DNA of 64,000 bases from Chitinophaga varians (GTDB lineage Bacteria > Bacteroidota > Bacteroidia > Chitinophagales > Chitinophagaceae). Positions 38,319 through 46,498 of this stretch are shown piece after piece. The stretch is taken from NCBI RefSeq assembly GCF_014529945.1, contig NZ_JACVFB010000001.1:248001-312000 (forward strand), in the 5' to 3' direction. Position numbers and translations under genes: made by a program. The notes beneath the pieces were generated by a model that saw only the letters and a program-made list of their open reading frames with translations, was not told the origin of the DNA and ran no database searches. Each line of letters starts with the position of its first letter. Positions within the stretch are counted from its first letter, which is position 1.

Positions 38319-39308
38319 ATGAAGCCTTTATTCCACACTACAGTACATCACTATGCCATCAATGTCGTGATTCATTTGCTTGGTTTGCACGATATTAACA
38401 TGGGTCGCTCAAAAGTACGGGAAGCCCTGTACGAAAAAGAAACATTTCCGGAACTGTCCATGCAGGACATCAGCACGGAATTACAGAAATGGGGCATCCG
38501 GCATGAGCTGAAAGCAGCCCCTTGCAATATTGCAGATGCCACTATCTTTCCGACATTGGCCTTTGTCCGGATCAATGAACAGGAGGTGCCGGTTATCGTA
38601 GAAAAGGTGGAAGAACAACAGGTGTACTTACCGTATTTTTCTACGGATAAAGTTGCCTATGCCATGAATGAGTTGACCGTGCTGCAATACCTGGACATCA
38701 AAGAGGTGGTGGTGGATCAGGAATTTTGTGAAGCATGTGAGCAGGAAGATGCATCCAGGCGGGAAGCCTATGAAGACACCATTTTTGCGGTGGAAGATTT
38801 TTTCTCGGAGGAAGAATGTCAGTATATGATCGACTATTGTGAGCAACATCATCTGTTCAACAGAAGTATGACCGGCGCAGCGGACGGCACCAACGAAGTG
38901 ACGGCGGGCAGGACCAGCTACTCGGCGTTTATTACTGCCGGCAGACAGGATGCAATATTTAATGAGATCATAGAACGGGCGGCAGACCTGATGGAGGTAG
39001 AAGCAACGCGGATTGAAGACCTGCAATGTGTGCGTTATGGAGAAGGGCAGGAATACCGGCCCCATTTCGACTCTTTCGAATCAGGCTTAAAACGCAGGGC
39101 CACCTTGTTGGTTTATCTGAATGATGATTTCGAAGGCGGCGAAACCATATTCCCGGAAATAGATGTTAGCATAAGTCCCAAAAAGGGTATGGCTTTGGCC
39201 TTTATCAACCTTGATGAACAGCACAACGACATTATCTACGCGCTGCACGGAGGAGCGCCGGTAACAGGAGGCACCAAGTTCGCCTGTAACATATGGATCC
39301 ATGTGTAG
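38319..39308 (+). CDS. Degenerate C39-like domain fused to prolyl-4-hydroxylase (2OG-Fe(II) oxygenase)
   Basis: 329 residues in two parts. Residues 1-135 resemble the C39 peptidase fold found in bacteriocin exporters and VKOR-type Bacteroidota proteins: a FPELSMQDISTELQKWGI helix (43-60), FPTLAFVR (77-84), then strand pairs PVIVEKV and VYLPYF. The catalytic Cys and nearby Gln are absent, so it should bind rather than cut GG leaders. Residues 153-329 are a P4H-type oxygenase with all cofactor ligands: H249-x-D251 and H310 for Fe(II), K320 for 2-oxoglutarate, plus GGETIFPE and GGTKFACNIWIH. The expected reaction is hydroxylation of peptidyl proline with 2OG and O2. The two flanking Pro-rich peptides are the obvious substrates. 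Action on the Pro of the upstream NRPS is a less likely alternative. Confidence 0.82.
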   Translation: MKPLFHTTVHHYAINVVIHLLGLHDINMGRSKVREALYEKETFPELSMQDISTELQKWGIRHELKAAPCNIADATIFPTLAFVRINEQEVPVIVEKVEEQQVYLPYFSTDKVAYAMNELTVLQYLDIKEVVVDQEFCEACEQEDASRREAYEDTIFAVEDFFSEEECQYMIDYCEQHHLFNRSMTGAADGTNEVTAGRTSYSAFITAGRQDAIFNEIIERAADLMEVEATRIEDLQCVRYGEGQEYRPHFDSFESGLKRRATLLVYLNDDFEGGETIFPEIDVSISPKKGMALAFINLDEQHNDIIYALHGGAPVTGGTKFACNIWIHV

Positions 39309-39330
39309 TGAAGACAAACACTTTTCATTA

Positions 39331-39380
39331 AGCAAACAAAAGCCCTCAAATCAAAAGATTTGAAGGCTTTTTTGTTTGCT
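39331..39380. terminator. Bidirectional terminator between hydroxylase and second precursor
   Basis: Long arms around an AAAA loop (39353-39356): AGCAAACAAAAGCC...TCAAATC on the left and GATTTGA...GGCTTTTTTGTTTGCT on the right, with one or two mismatches. T-runs on both strands fit termination of the plus-strand hydroxylase and of the minus-strand precursor ending at 39458. Confidence 0.75.
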
Positions 39381-39457
39381 GTATTGTACATGATGAAAGT
39401 ACAGTGCTGGTGTCCGAGGGTTGTTACTGCTGAAAGGCCGACCTTATCAGCAGATTA

Positions 39458-39691
39458 TCATCCGTGAGGACATGCTACGGTGTAAGTTCCGGTTCCGGTA
39501 TCACATGTTGGAGGACCAACTGGTCCGGTAGTAGCCCTGGACGTAGGACTGGTAACGGGACCTGTTGGGGCGCCTGTGGGCGTGCCCGGGGCAGGCGCCG
39601 AGTAACCACCCAGAATGTGTGCGCCGTTGTCGCTTAATTGAGCAACCTTGATCATCTTGAGGCTTAATTTTTTTGCTGTTGTTTTTTTCAT
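39458..39691 (-). CDS. Pro/Thr-rich GG-leader RiPP precursor candidate 2
   Basis: A 77-residue peptide on the minus strand, convergent with the hydroxylase gene. The leader (1-29) begins MKKTTAKKLSLKMIKVAQLS and ends HILGG, matching precursor 1 in pattern and length. The core is again 48 residues, with 10 Pro, many Thr and Gly, and two Cys. It contains GPVGPPT at 56-62, directly comparable to GPAGPPT in precursor 1. Outside this motif and the leader the two peptides differ strongly, as expected for RiPP cores under diversifying selection. It has its own promoter region in 39692-39904. Maturation by the same C39-like/P4H fusion protein is inferred. A simple secreted Pro-rich peptide without modification is the alternative. 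Confidence 0.7.
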   Translation of the reverse strand: MKKTTAKKLSLKMIKVAQLSDNGAHILGGYSAPAPGTPTGAPTGPVTSPTSRATTGPVGPPTCDTGTGTYTVACPHG

Positions 39692-39904
39692 GTGGGCAGA
39701 TTGAGGGTTTACATTTTTAGATAAACACTATACAGAATTTTTTGCATCGCAGGTACCTGACGCTATGCGGATGCAAATATCTCACGTTTAAAGAGGATAC
39801 ATTTGATAGAAATTATCTGATTATGTACTGATTTTAGCTGTTTGTTATCTGCCTGCCACCATTGGGTTTGATGCTGTTTCGTAGGAATAAATGCAGGATA
39901 GGAC

Positions 39905-40882
39905 TCAATACGAAAGTTTTTGTCCTTCCCATCCGGTGTTGCTCAGGAATTGTTCCCAGTTCAGGATGCCCGGATTTATTTTTCTGCTCCATGTTAAGTC
40001 GCGATCGTGTCTGAAATATCCATATTCTACCGCATATTCCACCATCCCGGTGAGTTCCTGTACCAACAGCTCGTTTGCACTGAATGCGGGGAAGTGATGC
40101 AGCAGCTCCTCCCGGGAATACGCTGAACTATACACGGCTTTTTTACCGGTTACTTTGGTGAAGGTGTCCACCATTTCCTGTGGGGAGATGATATCGCCTA
40201 CAACAGGCAGCGACTGTCCCGCATACTGGTCCGGGTTGGAGAAAATCTCTAATACCGCCGGACCGGTGGCGGTCAGCGGATCCACGAATGGCGCGCGGAA
40301 GTCCCTGGGCAAATAGATGGGAAATACGAGCGTATCACCTTTTAAGGTCGGCGTATAAAACTCCATGAGGTTCGTATAAAAGAAGGCCATGTAGATAAAT
40401 GAGCTTTTAATGGGCAGTGTGCGGATATAGGCTTCTACGTTAGCCTTGTCGGTAAAATGTGGGGCGAACTTTTTCCCATGGGTAAGCGCATGGACATTTT
40501 CCAGACTGCTGAACACTACGTGCGGTACCTGCGCTTCTACCAGTGCATCTGCCAACTGTCTGCCCAGTTCGAACTCATGGGTCGCTGGCGGGGCGATGTT
40601 GGGTGTCATCAGGAAAACGCCGTCGGAGCCCCGGAATGCCTTCACAAAAGCTTCCTGGTGCCCGAGCGCCAGCGGGATGCTCACCAGCTCTACGCCCTGT
40701 TGGGACAGGAGCTGCGCTTCCGGGGAGTCAATACGGCGTGTAATGCCGCGCACCCGGAATTTCCCGGACGCCAGCAGGGTACGGGCGGCACTCAGGCCCT
40801 GTTTACCTAAAATGCCAACGATGGTAATAAGGGGTTTGTCTGATTGTATGATAGTGTTGTTGGTGGCTGTATTGGTTGTCAT
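39905..40882 (-). CDS. NmrA-family NAD(P)-binding protein
   Basis: An atypical short-chain dehydrogenase-like protein of 325 residues. The Rossmann glycine motif is GILGKQG (23-29) after ITIV, followed by a second-strand RGITRR basic patch that favours NADP(H). NmrA/HSCARG relatives either sense the NADP/NADPH ratio or reduce quinone-type substrates; the usual SDR Tyr-x3-Lys pair is not evident. It is divergent from an HxlR regulator at 40986 with 103 bases between the starts, a pairing frequently seen for redox-responsive NmrA genes. Nested promoters and a dyad in that spacer suggest control by the HxlR protein. Confidence 0.82.
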   Translation of the reverse strand: MTTNTATNNTIIQSDKPLITIVGILGKQGLSAARTLLASGKFRVRGITRRIDSPEAQLLSQQGVELVSIPLALGHQEAFVKAFRGSDGVFLMTPNIAPPATHEFELGRQLADALVEAQVPHVVFSSLENVHALTHGKKFAPHFTDKANVEAYIRTLPIKSSFIYMAFFYTNLMEFYTPTLKGDTLVFPIYLPRDFRAPFVDPLTATGPAVLEIFSNPDQYAGQSLPVVGDIISPQEMVDTFTKVTGKKAVYSSAYSREELLHHFPAFSANELLVQELTGMVEYAVEYGYFRHDRDLTWSRKINPGILNWEQFLSNTGWEGQKLSY

Positions 40883-40900
40883 ATACTGCTGTTTTTAAGG

Positions 40901-40917
40901 ACTATAAAAATTATAGT
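40901..40917. promoter_or_regulatory. Operator-like dyad in the NmrA/HxlR spacer
   Basis: ACTATAA-AAA-TTATAGT is a perfect 7-3-7 inverted repeat. It sits at the expected transcription start of the minus-strand NmrA gene; a shorter AACTA-TTTT-TAGTT dyad follows at 40923-40936. It is a likely binding site for the HxlR protein encoded next door. Confidence 0.5.
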
Positions 40918-40947
40918 TGCAAAACTATTTTTAGTTGGATACATTTG
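40917..40947 (+). promoter_or_regulatory. Bacteroidota-type promoter of the HxlR gene
   Basis: TTG (40917-40919), 20-nt spacer, then TACATTTG (40940-40947), an exact TAnnTTTG -7 box. The start of transcription would fall near 40953, about 30 bases before the chosen ATG at 40986. Confidence 0.6.
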
Positions 40948-40950
40948 CAA
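40920..40950 (-). promoter_or_regulatory. Overlapping promoter of the NmrA gene
   Basis: On the minus strand, TTG (complement of 40948-40950), 20-nt spacer, TAGTTTTG (complement of 40920-40927), again an exact TAnnTTTG box. It is almost fully superimposed on the plus-strand promoter, so the two polymerases should compete. Confidence 0.55.
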
Positions 40951-40985
40951 TAACTATCAAAACAGATAGGTGTAAAAAAGATCGT

Positions 40986-41360
40986 ATGAAGACAGAGTGT
41001 ATCGGTGATCATATAAAGTTAAATGGCAAGCTTTACCCTTGTACCGTCAGTTTAACCATGGATTTGGTGGGCGGAAAATGGAAGGCGGTTATTCTGTATC
41101 ATTTAAAGGAGGAACCTAAAAGATACAACGAGCTCCGTAAAGAGATGCCTTCCGCAACGGAGATGACCCTGAGCCTGCAATTGAAGCAGTTGGAGAAAGA
41201 CGGCCTCGTTGCGAGGAAAGTGTACGGTAAAAAACCACCTATTAAAGTGGTCTACAGCCTGACTGACTTTGGTAAGACCTTCATCCCTGTTTTGGAAGCG
41301 ATTACTGCCTGGGGAAATCAGGCTGTAAAGGAAAAAGGCGAATTCATTACTGCCGGATAG
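40986..41360 (+). CDS. HxlR-family winged-helix regulator
   Basis: A 124-residue dimeric DNA-binding protein with the HxlR layout: a Cys in the N-terminal arm (YPCTVSLTMDLVGGKWKAVIL), the recognition segment RYNELRKEMPSATEMTLSLQLKQLEKDGLV, and a wing with KVVYSLTDFGK. The N-terminal Cys at residue 18 may be a redox or electrophile sensor as in other HxlR/YodB proteins. I use ATG 40986; a TTG 17 codons upstream would place the start inside the promoter. It is divergent from the NmrA gene and probably controls both genes. Confidence 0.88.
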   Translation: MKTECIGDHIKLNGKLYPCTVSLTMDLVGGKWKAVILYHLKEEPKRYNELRKEMPSATEMTLSLQLKQLEKDGLVARKVYGKKPPIKVVYSLTDFGKTFIPVLEAITAWGNQAVKEKGEFITAG

Positions 41361-41389
41361 CCGTGCACGTTATATAGTATTTCCAAAAC

Positions 41390-43501
41390 CTACTTCGGCA
41401 GCAGAAACCCAAAGGTGAAACTGGCATCTATACCCGACAGTAACGATTTCAAAAAATAGAAAGACAGCGAACGGGTGTGGTCAAACTTATAGTCTATAGC
41501 CCCTGTACGACGGGCTACCGGCAGCGATGCATCTTTGTTTTTGGGAATGATCACATGCTTCAGCATGAAGGTGGGGAACCCGGCTACCTTTTTTGAGGCC
41601 CCCTTTAATTTTTCCACCACCAGCTGATGATACGACCCTACTACTTTTCCCGTCGACTTTTCATCATTCAGGCTGAATTGAAAGGTTAAATTATTCAGCA
41701 ACCCGGATTCGATATGAAAGTGACCAAGGTTTTCCGCCGCTGAATTTAAAGTGGTTAGGTCCAGGTTATCAAACGCTCCGCTGACATAATAATCTTTGCC
41801 GGCGGCGAAGGGTAAATAAACGGTTGTTTTAACGGTGCCTGACCCCATCAGCGACCCTTCCATGCGCAGGTCCATATGATCAGGATCGGATGGGGAGGGG
41901 TGGTTGATCAACGGAGACAGGGAGGCCTGTAGTTTTTCTACCTTCAGTAGGCCTGTTTGTGGTCCGTCTTTCGGCAGTTCTTCATAGGACAGTGTGGACG
42001 ATGATACCTTCAGCTGATGCACCCGGATACGTGTCGGAATGCTCTTCAGAAACGCCACAGGTAGTGGCTTATACCGTGATGGACGCGGTAGCCGCCGGTC
42101 CCGGAAAATATAGACATTGCTTTCCTTTATCCATATTTGTTCTGCTATTATCTCCTGACGAAAAAACCTGGCCATATCCAGTTGAGTGATCGTGATGCCG
42201 GAGATGGTGGCATCCACTACGTCTATCTGGTGCCCTGCTTTTTTCCCTACTTCAAATTTGTCGTATTGCGGGCTGATCTTCAGGGAGGTGGCCTGTAATG
42301 TCCCTTTATGATCGATATTCAGCTGCTTTATGTGAAGATGCTGATAGCTGCCGGAACTCACCGCGTGAATATCATTTAATGCACAGGCGAGCGTTTTGAA
42401 ATGAATATCATGACGACCGGAGAGGGTATCCGTTGTCCGGATATTTAGTTGATGCGTTTCGATATTACCGTTCAGCTTTAATTGGTCTCCGGTAGTAGAC
42501 CCGTAAGCGATGGAGGAGCGGTTCATGCTGAACAAATCCGTTTGTATAACAGACAGTGTTTTTTGCAGGTCAATAAAGAGAAAGGACCGCGACAGTGTGG
42601 GTTGTGCCCCGCTTACTTCATAGTAAATATTAAAGGCAGATTTGTTCAGCGTTATTTTACCGGCCACCAGTTTTTTATCCAACAATTTCGGCATATCTAC
42701 TTGTAGCAGGGTAAGATCTGCAATATTTAACGCAACGTATAGCGGTTGATTATCGGTTTTCTGAAAAAATTCGGATGGGGGGTATTGCGGTACCAGTTTC
42801 ATGGAATTGATCTGCAATGTTTGTTGGCGGCTATCGATTGTCAGCTGTTTGATCGTGAGCGTATGATAGGCATTCGGCAGGGTATAGTTGATGTCGGACA
42901 GGTTGCCTCTGACAGCGCCTATATGAAAATTGTCAGCAGTGAATGGTTGTTTTACGTTTCTGATGTTTATTTCATCTATGCTGATGTTTCCCTTTAATAG
43001 TAACCTGGTACTTTCCCATATGCGGAGATCGTTTACCGTAAAGTGATTGACCGATATACTGTTGAAAGCAGTATGATCAAACAGCTGTTTTCCCAAGTTG
43101 TCTTTTTTCTTCAACAAGTACTCGTCCAGATTCACTTCCACCTTACTGAGTTGTACATCATTGATGGAAAGTGTTCGACGGAACAACATCTTCATAAAAC
43201 TAATACCGGTAAGTTCAACCGCTGAAAAACGCACCATATGTTGATGTTGGGATTGACTACTATCCGGTGTATAATCTATGATGACACTATCCAGTGAAAG
43301 CACGGCAGTAAGCACATTACTGTTGATAGCGGAAAAGCTGACTTTTAATCCGGGAGAAAGATGTTGCAATGTTTCGCTGACTTTGTGCTGAACGATCCGG
43401 TTTATAATAACATTGGCGATAACCAGGATAAAGAGTAGTCCGACGCCACCATATAGGAGCATCCGCCATTTTCCGGATATTTTAAGCGATTTTAACATCA
43501 A
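41390..43501 (-). CDS. AsmA-like envelope protein, N-terminally anchored
   Basis: A 703-residue protein with one N-terminal transmembrane helix (about 14-34, MLLYGGVGLLFILVIANVII) and a long periplasmic part rich in beta strands with repeated FHIGAVRGNLSDIN, LTIKQLTIDSR and LHIKQLNIDHKG-like segments. This pattern (SINDVQLSKVEVNLDEY, SVNHFTVNDLRIWE) is that of AsmA/DUF748 proteins, which form extended beta structures that bridge the envelope and are linked to lipid transport. No catalytic motif is seen. It stands alone, with its own promoter region in 43502-43694. The family assignment rests on overall architecture and repeat feel, so confidence is moderate. Confidence 0.6.
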   Translation of the reverse strand: MMLKSLKISGKWRMLLYGGVGLLFILVIANVIINRIVQHKVSETLQHLSPGLKVSFSAINSNVLTAVLSLDSVIIDYTPDSSQSQHQHMVRFSAVELTGISFMKMLFRRTLSINDVQLSKVEVNLDEYLLKKKDNLGKQLFDHTAFNSISVNHFTVNDLRIWESTRLLLKGNISIDEINIRNVKQPFTADNFHIGAVRGNLSDINYTLPNAYHTLTIKQLTIDSRQQTLQINSMKLVPQYPPSEFFQKTDNQPLYVALNIADLTLLQVDMPKLLDKKLVAGKITLNKSAFNIYYEVSGAQPTLSRSFLFIDLQKTLSVIQTDLFSMNRSSIAYGSTTGDQLKLNGNIETHQLNIRTTDTLSGRHDIHFKTLACALNDIHAVSSGSYQHLHIKQLNIDHKGTLQATSLKISPQYDKFEVGKKAGHQIDVVDATISGITITQLDMARFFRQEIIAEQIWIKESNVYIFRDRRLPRPSRYKPLPVAFLKSIPTRIRVHQLKVSSSTLSYEELPKDGPQTGLLKVEKLQASLSPLINHPSPSDPDHMDLRMEGSLMGSGTVKTTVYLPFAAGKDYYVSGAFDNLDLTTLNSAAENLGHFHIESGLLNNLTFQFSLNDEKSTGKVVGSYHQLVVEKLKGASKKVAGFPTFMLKHVIIPKNKDASLPVARRTGAIDYKFDHTRSLSFYFLKSLLSGIDASFTFGFLLPK

Positions 43502-43694
43502 TCTGCCAACATTATATACCTTTTACACCTGATGGTTATTGATTGTTGAATATAGGTGTGTCTGGATGGGTATTTGTCATAGAATTATCTGCTGTAGCGC
43601 ATGAAATGCTGGTTTCTGCCTTTTCTCCGTTAAAACCTTGTTAAGGTGGCAACAAATCCTATCTATTGCTCGTAGTAACTATAAACAAACTGTT

Positions 43695-44219
43695 ATGAAA
43701 AAGATATCTTTTTCCAGGCGCTGGAGAAGTCAGATGCTTGCATACAGTTCTTTGTTATTCGGAGCTGTATGGATGACTGCGTGTAATGATAGCTATAACA
43801 ATAGTAATCCGGGAGATGGTAATACTTACACTATTAGTGCGTCGCTGACCGGCGGACAGGAAACGCCTCCCAATGCCAGTACCGGCACGGGTACATTAAC
43901 CGGCACCTATGACCCTGCTACGTACAAACTCACCTATAAAATTACCTGGAACATGATCAGTGGAGCCCCTACCGGTATGCATTTCCACGGACCAGCTGCG
44001 GCCGGAGTGGCGGCGCCGGTGGTGGTGGGCATTACAGGTTTTCCGACTGATTCAACCGGTAGCGTGTCCGGGTCGGTGGTGATTACCGCCGGGCAGGCAG
44101 GTGATTTGTTGTCAGGCAACTGGTACGTAAACATTCACACCGCTAAGTTCCCGAACGGAGAAATAAGAGGGCAGGTGGTGACTTCGAAAATGACCAGCAG
44201 TCCAACGCCAGGTTATTAA
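43695..44219 (+). CDS. CHRD-domain lipoprotein
   Basis: 174 residues from ATG 43695, chosen because it gives a proper lipoprotein signal (MKKISFSRRW... ending in WMTAC, lipid Cys at about 31). After a Ser/Asn/Gly linker comes one CHRD domain (about 44-165): SLTGGQETPPNASTGTG, then YDPATYKLTYKITW, GAPTGMHFHGPA and NWYVNIHTAKFPNGEIRGQV. These are hallmark CHRD segments first defined in chordin. The bacterial function is unknown; the HFHGP histidines could bind metal. An intrinsic terminator follows the gene. Confidence 0.85.
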   Translation: MKKISFSRRWRSQMLAYSSLLFGAVWMTACNDSYNNSNPGDGNTYTISASLTGGQETPPNASTGTGTLTGTYDPATYKLTYKITWNMISGAPTGMHFHGPAAAGVAAPVVVGITGFPTDSTGSVSGSVVITAGQAGDLLSGNWYVNIHTAKFPNGEIRGQVVTSKMTSSPTPGY

Positions 44220-44231
44220 TGTATTTCATTG

Positions 44232-44273
44232 AAAAAGGGGACGTATCAACATAAAAAGAGACGTCCCCCTTTT
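44232..44273 (+). terminator. Terminator after the CHRD gene
   Basis: Arms AAAAAGGGGACGT (44232-44244) and ACGTCCCCCTTTT (44261-44273) pair with one bulged C and are followed by ATGG. It lies 12 bases after the CHRD stop. Confidence 0.65.
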
Positions 44274-44316
44274 ATGGTGCTTGTTTTATGTAGCAGGAAA
44301 TAGGCCTGAAATTGCG

Positions 44317-44324
44317 TAACTTTG
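44317..44324 (+). promoter_or_regulatory. -7 box upstream of the NfeD-slipin operon
   Basis: TAACTTTG is an exact TAnnTTTG box 23 bases before the NfeD ATG. No clear TTG -33 element lies 19-20 bases upstream, so this is a partial match. Confidence 0.4.
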
Positions 44325-44347
44325 AGGTGTAATATGCTGACGCTGTT

Positions 44348-45625
44348 ATGAAGCAGGTTGTTATCTTTTTCGCCTTGCTTTTCCTTATTCCATCGACACT
44401 TATAGCACAAACGGTATTCATGATAAGGATTGATGGAAGCATCAATCCTGTATCCGCCGACTTTATCCATCACAGTATCAGCAAGGCCCGGGCTGAAAAG
44501 GCCACTTGTCTTGTTATCTACCTGAATACACCCGGCGGACTGCTGGAATCTACCCGGAACATTGTACACGATCTGCTGGAGTCTCCGCTGCCTGTTGTGG
44601 TATATGTAGCCCCCGGTGGCGCACATGCCGGCTCTGCAGGCGTCTTTGTGACCATGGCGGCGCATATAGCAGCCATGGCGCCCGGCACCAACATCGGCGC
44701 AGCGCATCCGGTGGGCTTACAGGCCATGGATACGGTGATGAGTGAAAAAGCAACGAATGATGCGGCAGCTTTCATTCGTTCCATCGCCAGCCAACGGAGC
44801 CGGAATCTGGAATGGGCGGAGCAATCGGTCCGGAAGAGCCTCTCCATTACTGAAAATGAAGCGCTGGCGAAGAAGGTGATAGACCTGGTGGCGACCAACC
44901 AGCAGGAATTGCTGGGCCGTATCGATGGCAGAAGTGTCAAGACCTCAGCTGGCATCCGGGTGTTGCATACAAAAGATGCGAAGATAACAACACTGCGCAT
45001 GGACGCAACAGAAAGAATATTGTCCCTGCTTACGGACCCCAATATCATCTATATCACGCTGTTGCTGGGCTTCTACGGCATACTGTTTGAGCTGTATAAC
45101 CCAGGCGCCATATTACCCGGCATTGTTGGCGTGATAGCGCTGGTAGTGGCTTTCTACGCTATGCAGGCGCTTCCTGTTAATTACGCCGGACTGGCACTGA
45201 TTATATTTGCCATTGTACTTTTTGTACTGGAGATAAAAATTGTCAGTCATGGTATGTTAACCATCGGCGGTATCATCTCCCTGCTGCTGGGTTCTCTCAT
45301 GCTGGTGCATGCTGACTCCGCGTGGCAGTCCGTCAGGATATCACTCAGCGTGATCATCGCTGCCGTAACGGTCACCACGCTTTTCTTTCTGTTTATTATA
45401 GGCGCCGGATTGAGGGCCCAGCGGGCAAAGCCGGCCACCGGTATGGAAGCTATGATGGGCGAAACCGGTGAAGCGCTGGATGAACTGGACCCGTCAGGAA
45501 ATATCATGGTGCACGGGGAAATATGGAAAGCGGAGTCTGTTGAAGGGCAGATAGCGCAAGGAGAAAAGATACGGGTTATCGCTGTGAAGAACTTTAAATT
45601 GATCGTTGGACACCTGGTTGCCTGA
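44348..45625 (+). CDS. Long NfeD protein with ClpP-like serine protease domain
   Basis: 425 residues: signal peptide (1-20, ending IAQ), a ClpP/SppA-like protease domain (about 22-215) with VIYLNTPGG, HAGSAGVFV containing the nucleophile Ser, and a Lys in SEKATNDAAAFIRSIA for the Ser-Lys dyad. Four transmembrane helices (about 235-355) and a C-terminal OB-fold NfeD domain (about 365-425, ending AVKNFKLIVGHLVA) follow. Long NfeD proteins cleave the partner stomatin near its C terminus. The stomatin homologue is the next gene, 18 bases downstream, the classic NfeD-slipin operon. Confidence 0.9.
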   Translation: MKQVVIFFALLFLIPSTLIAQTVFMIRIDGSINPVSADFIHHSISKARAEKATCLVIYLNTPGGLLESTRNIVHDLLESPLPVVVYVAPGGAHAGSAGVFVTMAAHIAAMAPGTNIGAAHPVGLQAMDTVMSEKATNDAAAFIRSIASQRSRNLEWAEQSVRKSLSITENEALAKKVIDLVATNQQELLGRIDGRSVKTSAGIRVLHTKDAKITTLRMDATERILSLLTDPNIIYITLLLGFYGILFELYNPGAILPGIVGVIALVVAFYAMQALPVNYAGLALIIFAIVLFVLEIKIVSHGMLTIGGIISLLLGSLMLVHADSAWQSVRISLSVIIAAVTVTTLFFLFIIGAGLRAQRAKPATGMEAMMGETGEALDELDPSGNIMVHGEIWKAESVEGQIAQGEKIRVIAVKNFKLIVGHLVA

Positions 45626-45643
45626 CACAAAACAACCCATATT

Positions 45644-46411
45644 ATGATACCATATTATTCAACCTGGATGATCATCATCGTTTTTTTTGTGGTGATCCTG
45701 TTGGCAAACGCGATTCGTATCCTGCGGGAATATGAGCGGGGCGTGGTGTTCCGTCTGGGGCGACTGGTAGCGCCTGATGGCGTACGCGGGCCGGGATTAA
45801 TACTGCTCATCCCCATCATCGATAAAATGGTAAAGATAAGTCTGCGTACCGTGGTCATGGACGTACCTTCTCAGGATGTCATCACGCAGGATAACGTATC
45901 CGTGAAGGTAAACGCCGTGGTGTACTTCCGGGTGGTGCAACCCGAGAAGGCCGTTATACAGGTGGAAAATCACCTCGTAGCCACCTCGCAGCTTTCGCAG
46001 ACCACGCTGCGTAGCGTACTGGGACAATCAGATCTGGACGACCTGCTGTCACAACGGGAAAAGATTAATATGAAATTGCAGCAGATCATCGACAAACACA
46101 CAGAACCCTGGGGCGTAAAAGTTTCCAACGTAGAGGTGAAGCAGATAGATCTGCCGCAGGAGATGCAACGGGCCATGGCCAAACAGGCGGAGGCGGAAAG
46201 GGAACGTCGTTCCAAGATCATCGCAGCAGAAGGGGAGTTCCAGGCCTCCCAGCGCCTGGCAGATGCAGCAAAAGTGCTGAGTGAACAACCCAGCGCGCTC
46301 ACCTTACGTTATCTGCAAACACTCAGAGAAATTGCGACGGAGAAAAATTCCACCACAATTTTCCCGATACCGATAGACCTGCTGAAACCTTTCTTAAATA
46401 AGCCCGAATGA
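45644..46411 (+). CDS. Slipin (SPFH/stomatin-like membrane protein)
   Basis: 255 residues with one N-terminal membrane helix (about 6-26) followed by the SPFH domain: [58 protein letters not shown], and a C-terminal coiled coil starting at [25 protein letters not shown]. These are diagnostic for stomatin/slipin proteins that oligomerise into membrane rings and organise microdomains. It is the partner and substrate of the NfeD protease encoded immediately upstream. Confidence 0.92.
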   Translation: MIPYYSTWMIIIVFFVVILLANAIRILREYERGVVFRLGRLVAPDGVRGPGLILLIPIIDKMVKISLRTVVMDVPSQDVITQDNVSVKVNAVVYFRVVQPEKAVIQVENHLVATSQLSQTTLRSVLGQSDLDDLLSQREKINMKLQQIIDKHTEPWGVKVSNVEVKQIDLPQEMQRAMAKQAEAERERRSKIIAAEGEFQASQRLADAAKVLSEQPSALTLRYLQTLREIATEKNSTTIFPIPIDLLKPFLNKPE

Positions 46412-46498
46412 ATGGTTGATAGGACGGCAAAAAATATTTGTGTCCTCTCCCTGTTTAACACCTGATATATTGTAACTTAGCGGCCCAATACCTATACC

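Noticed and set aside
38319..39308. Prolyl hydroxylase as a tailoring enzyme of the NRPS product (module 4 activates Pro)
   Set aside because: Possible, but a strong terminator separates it from the NRPS, and the C39-like domain and flanking GG-leader peptides give a better explanation.
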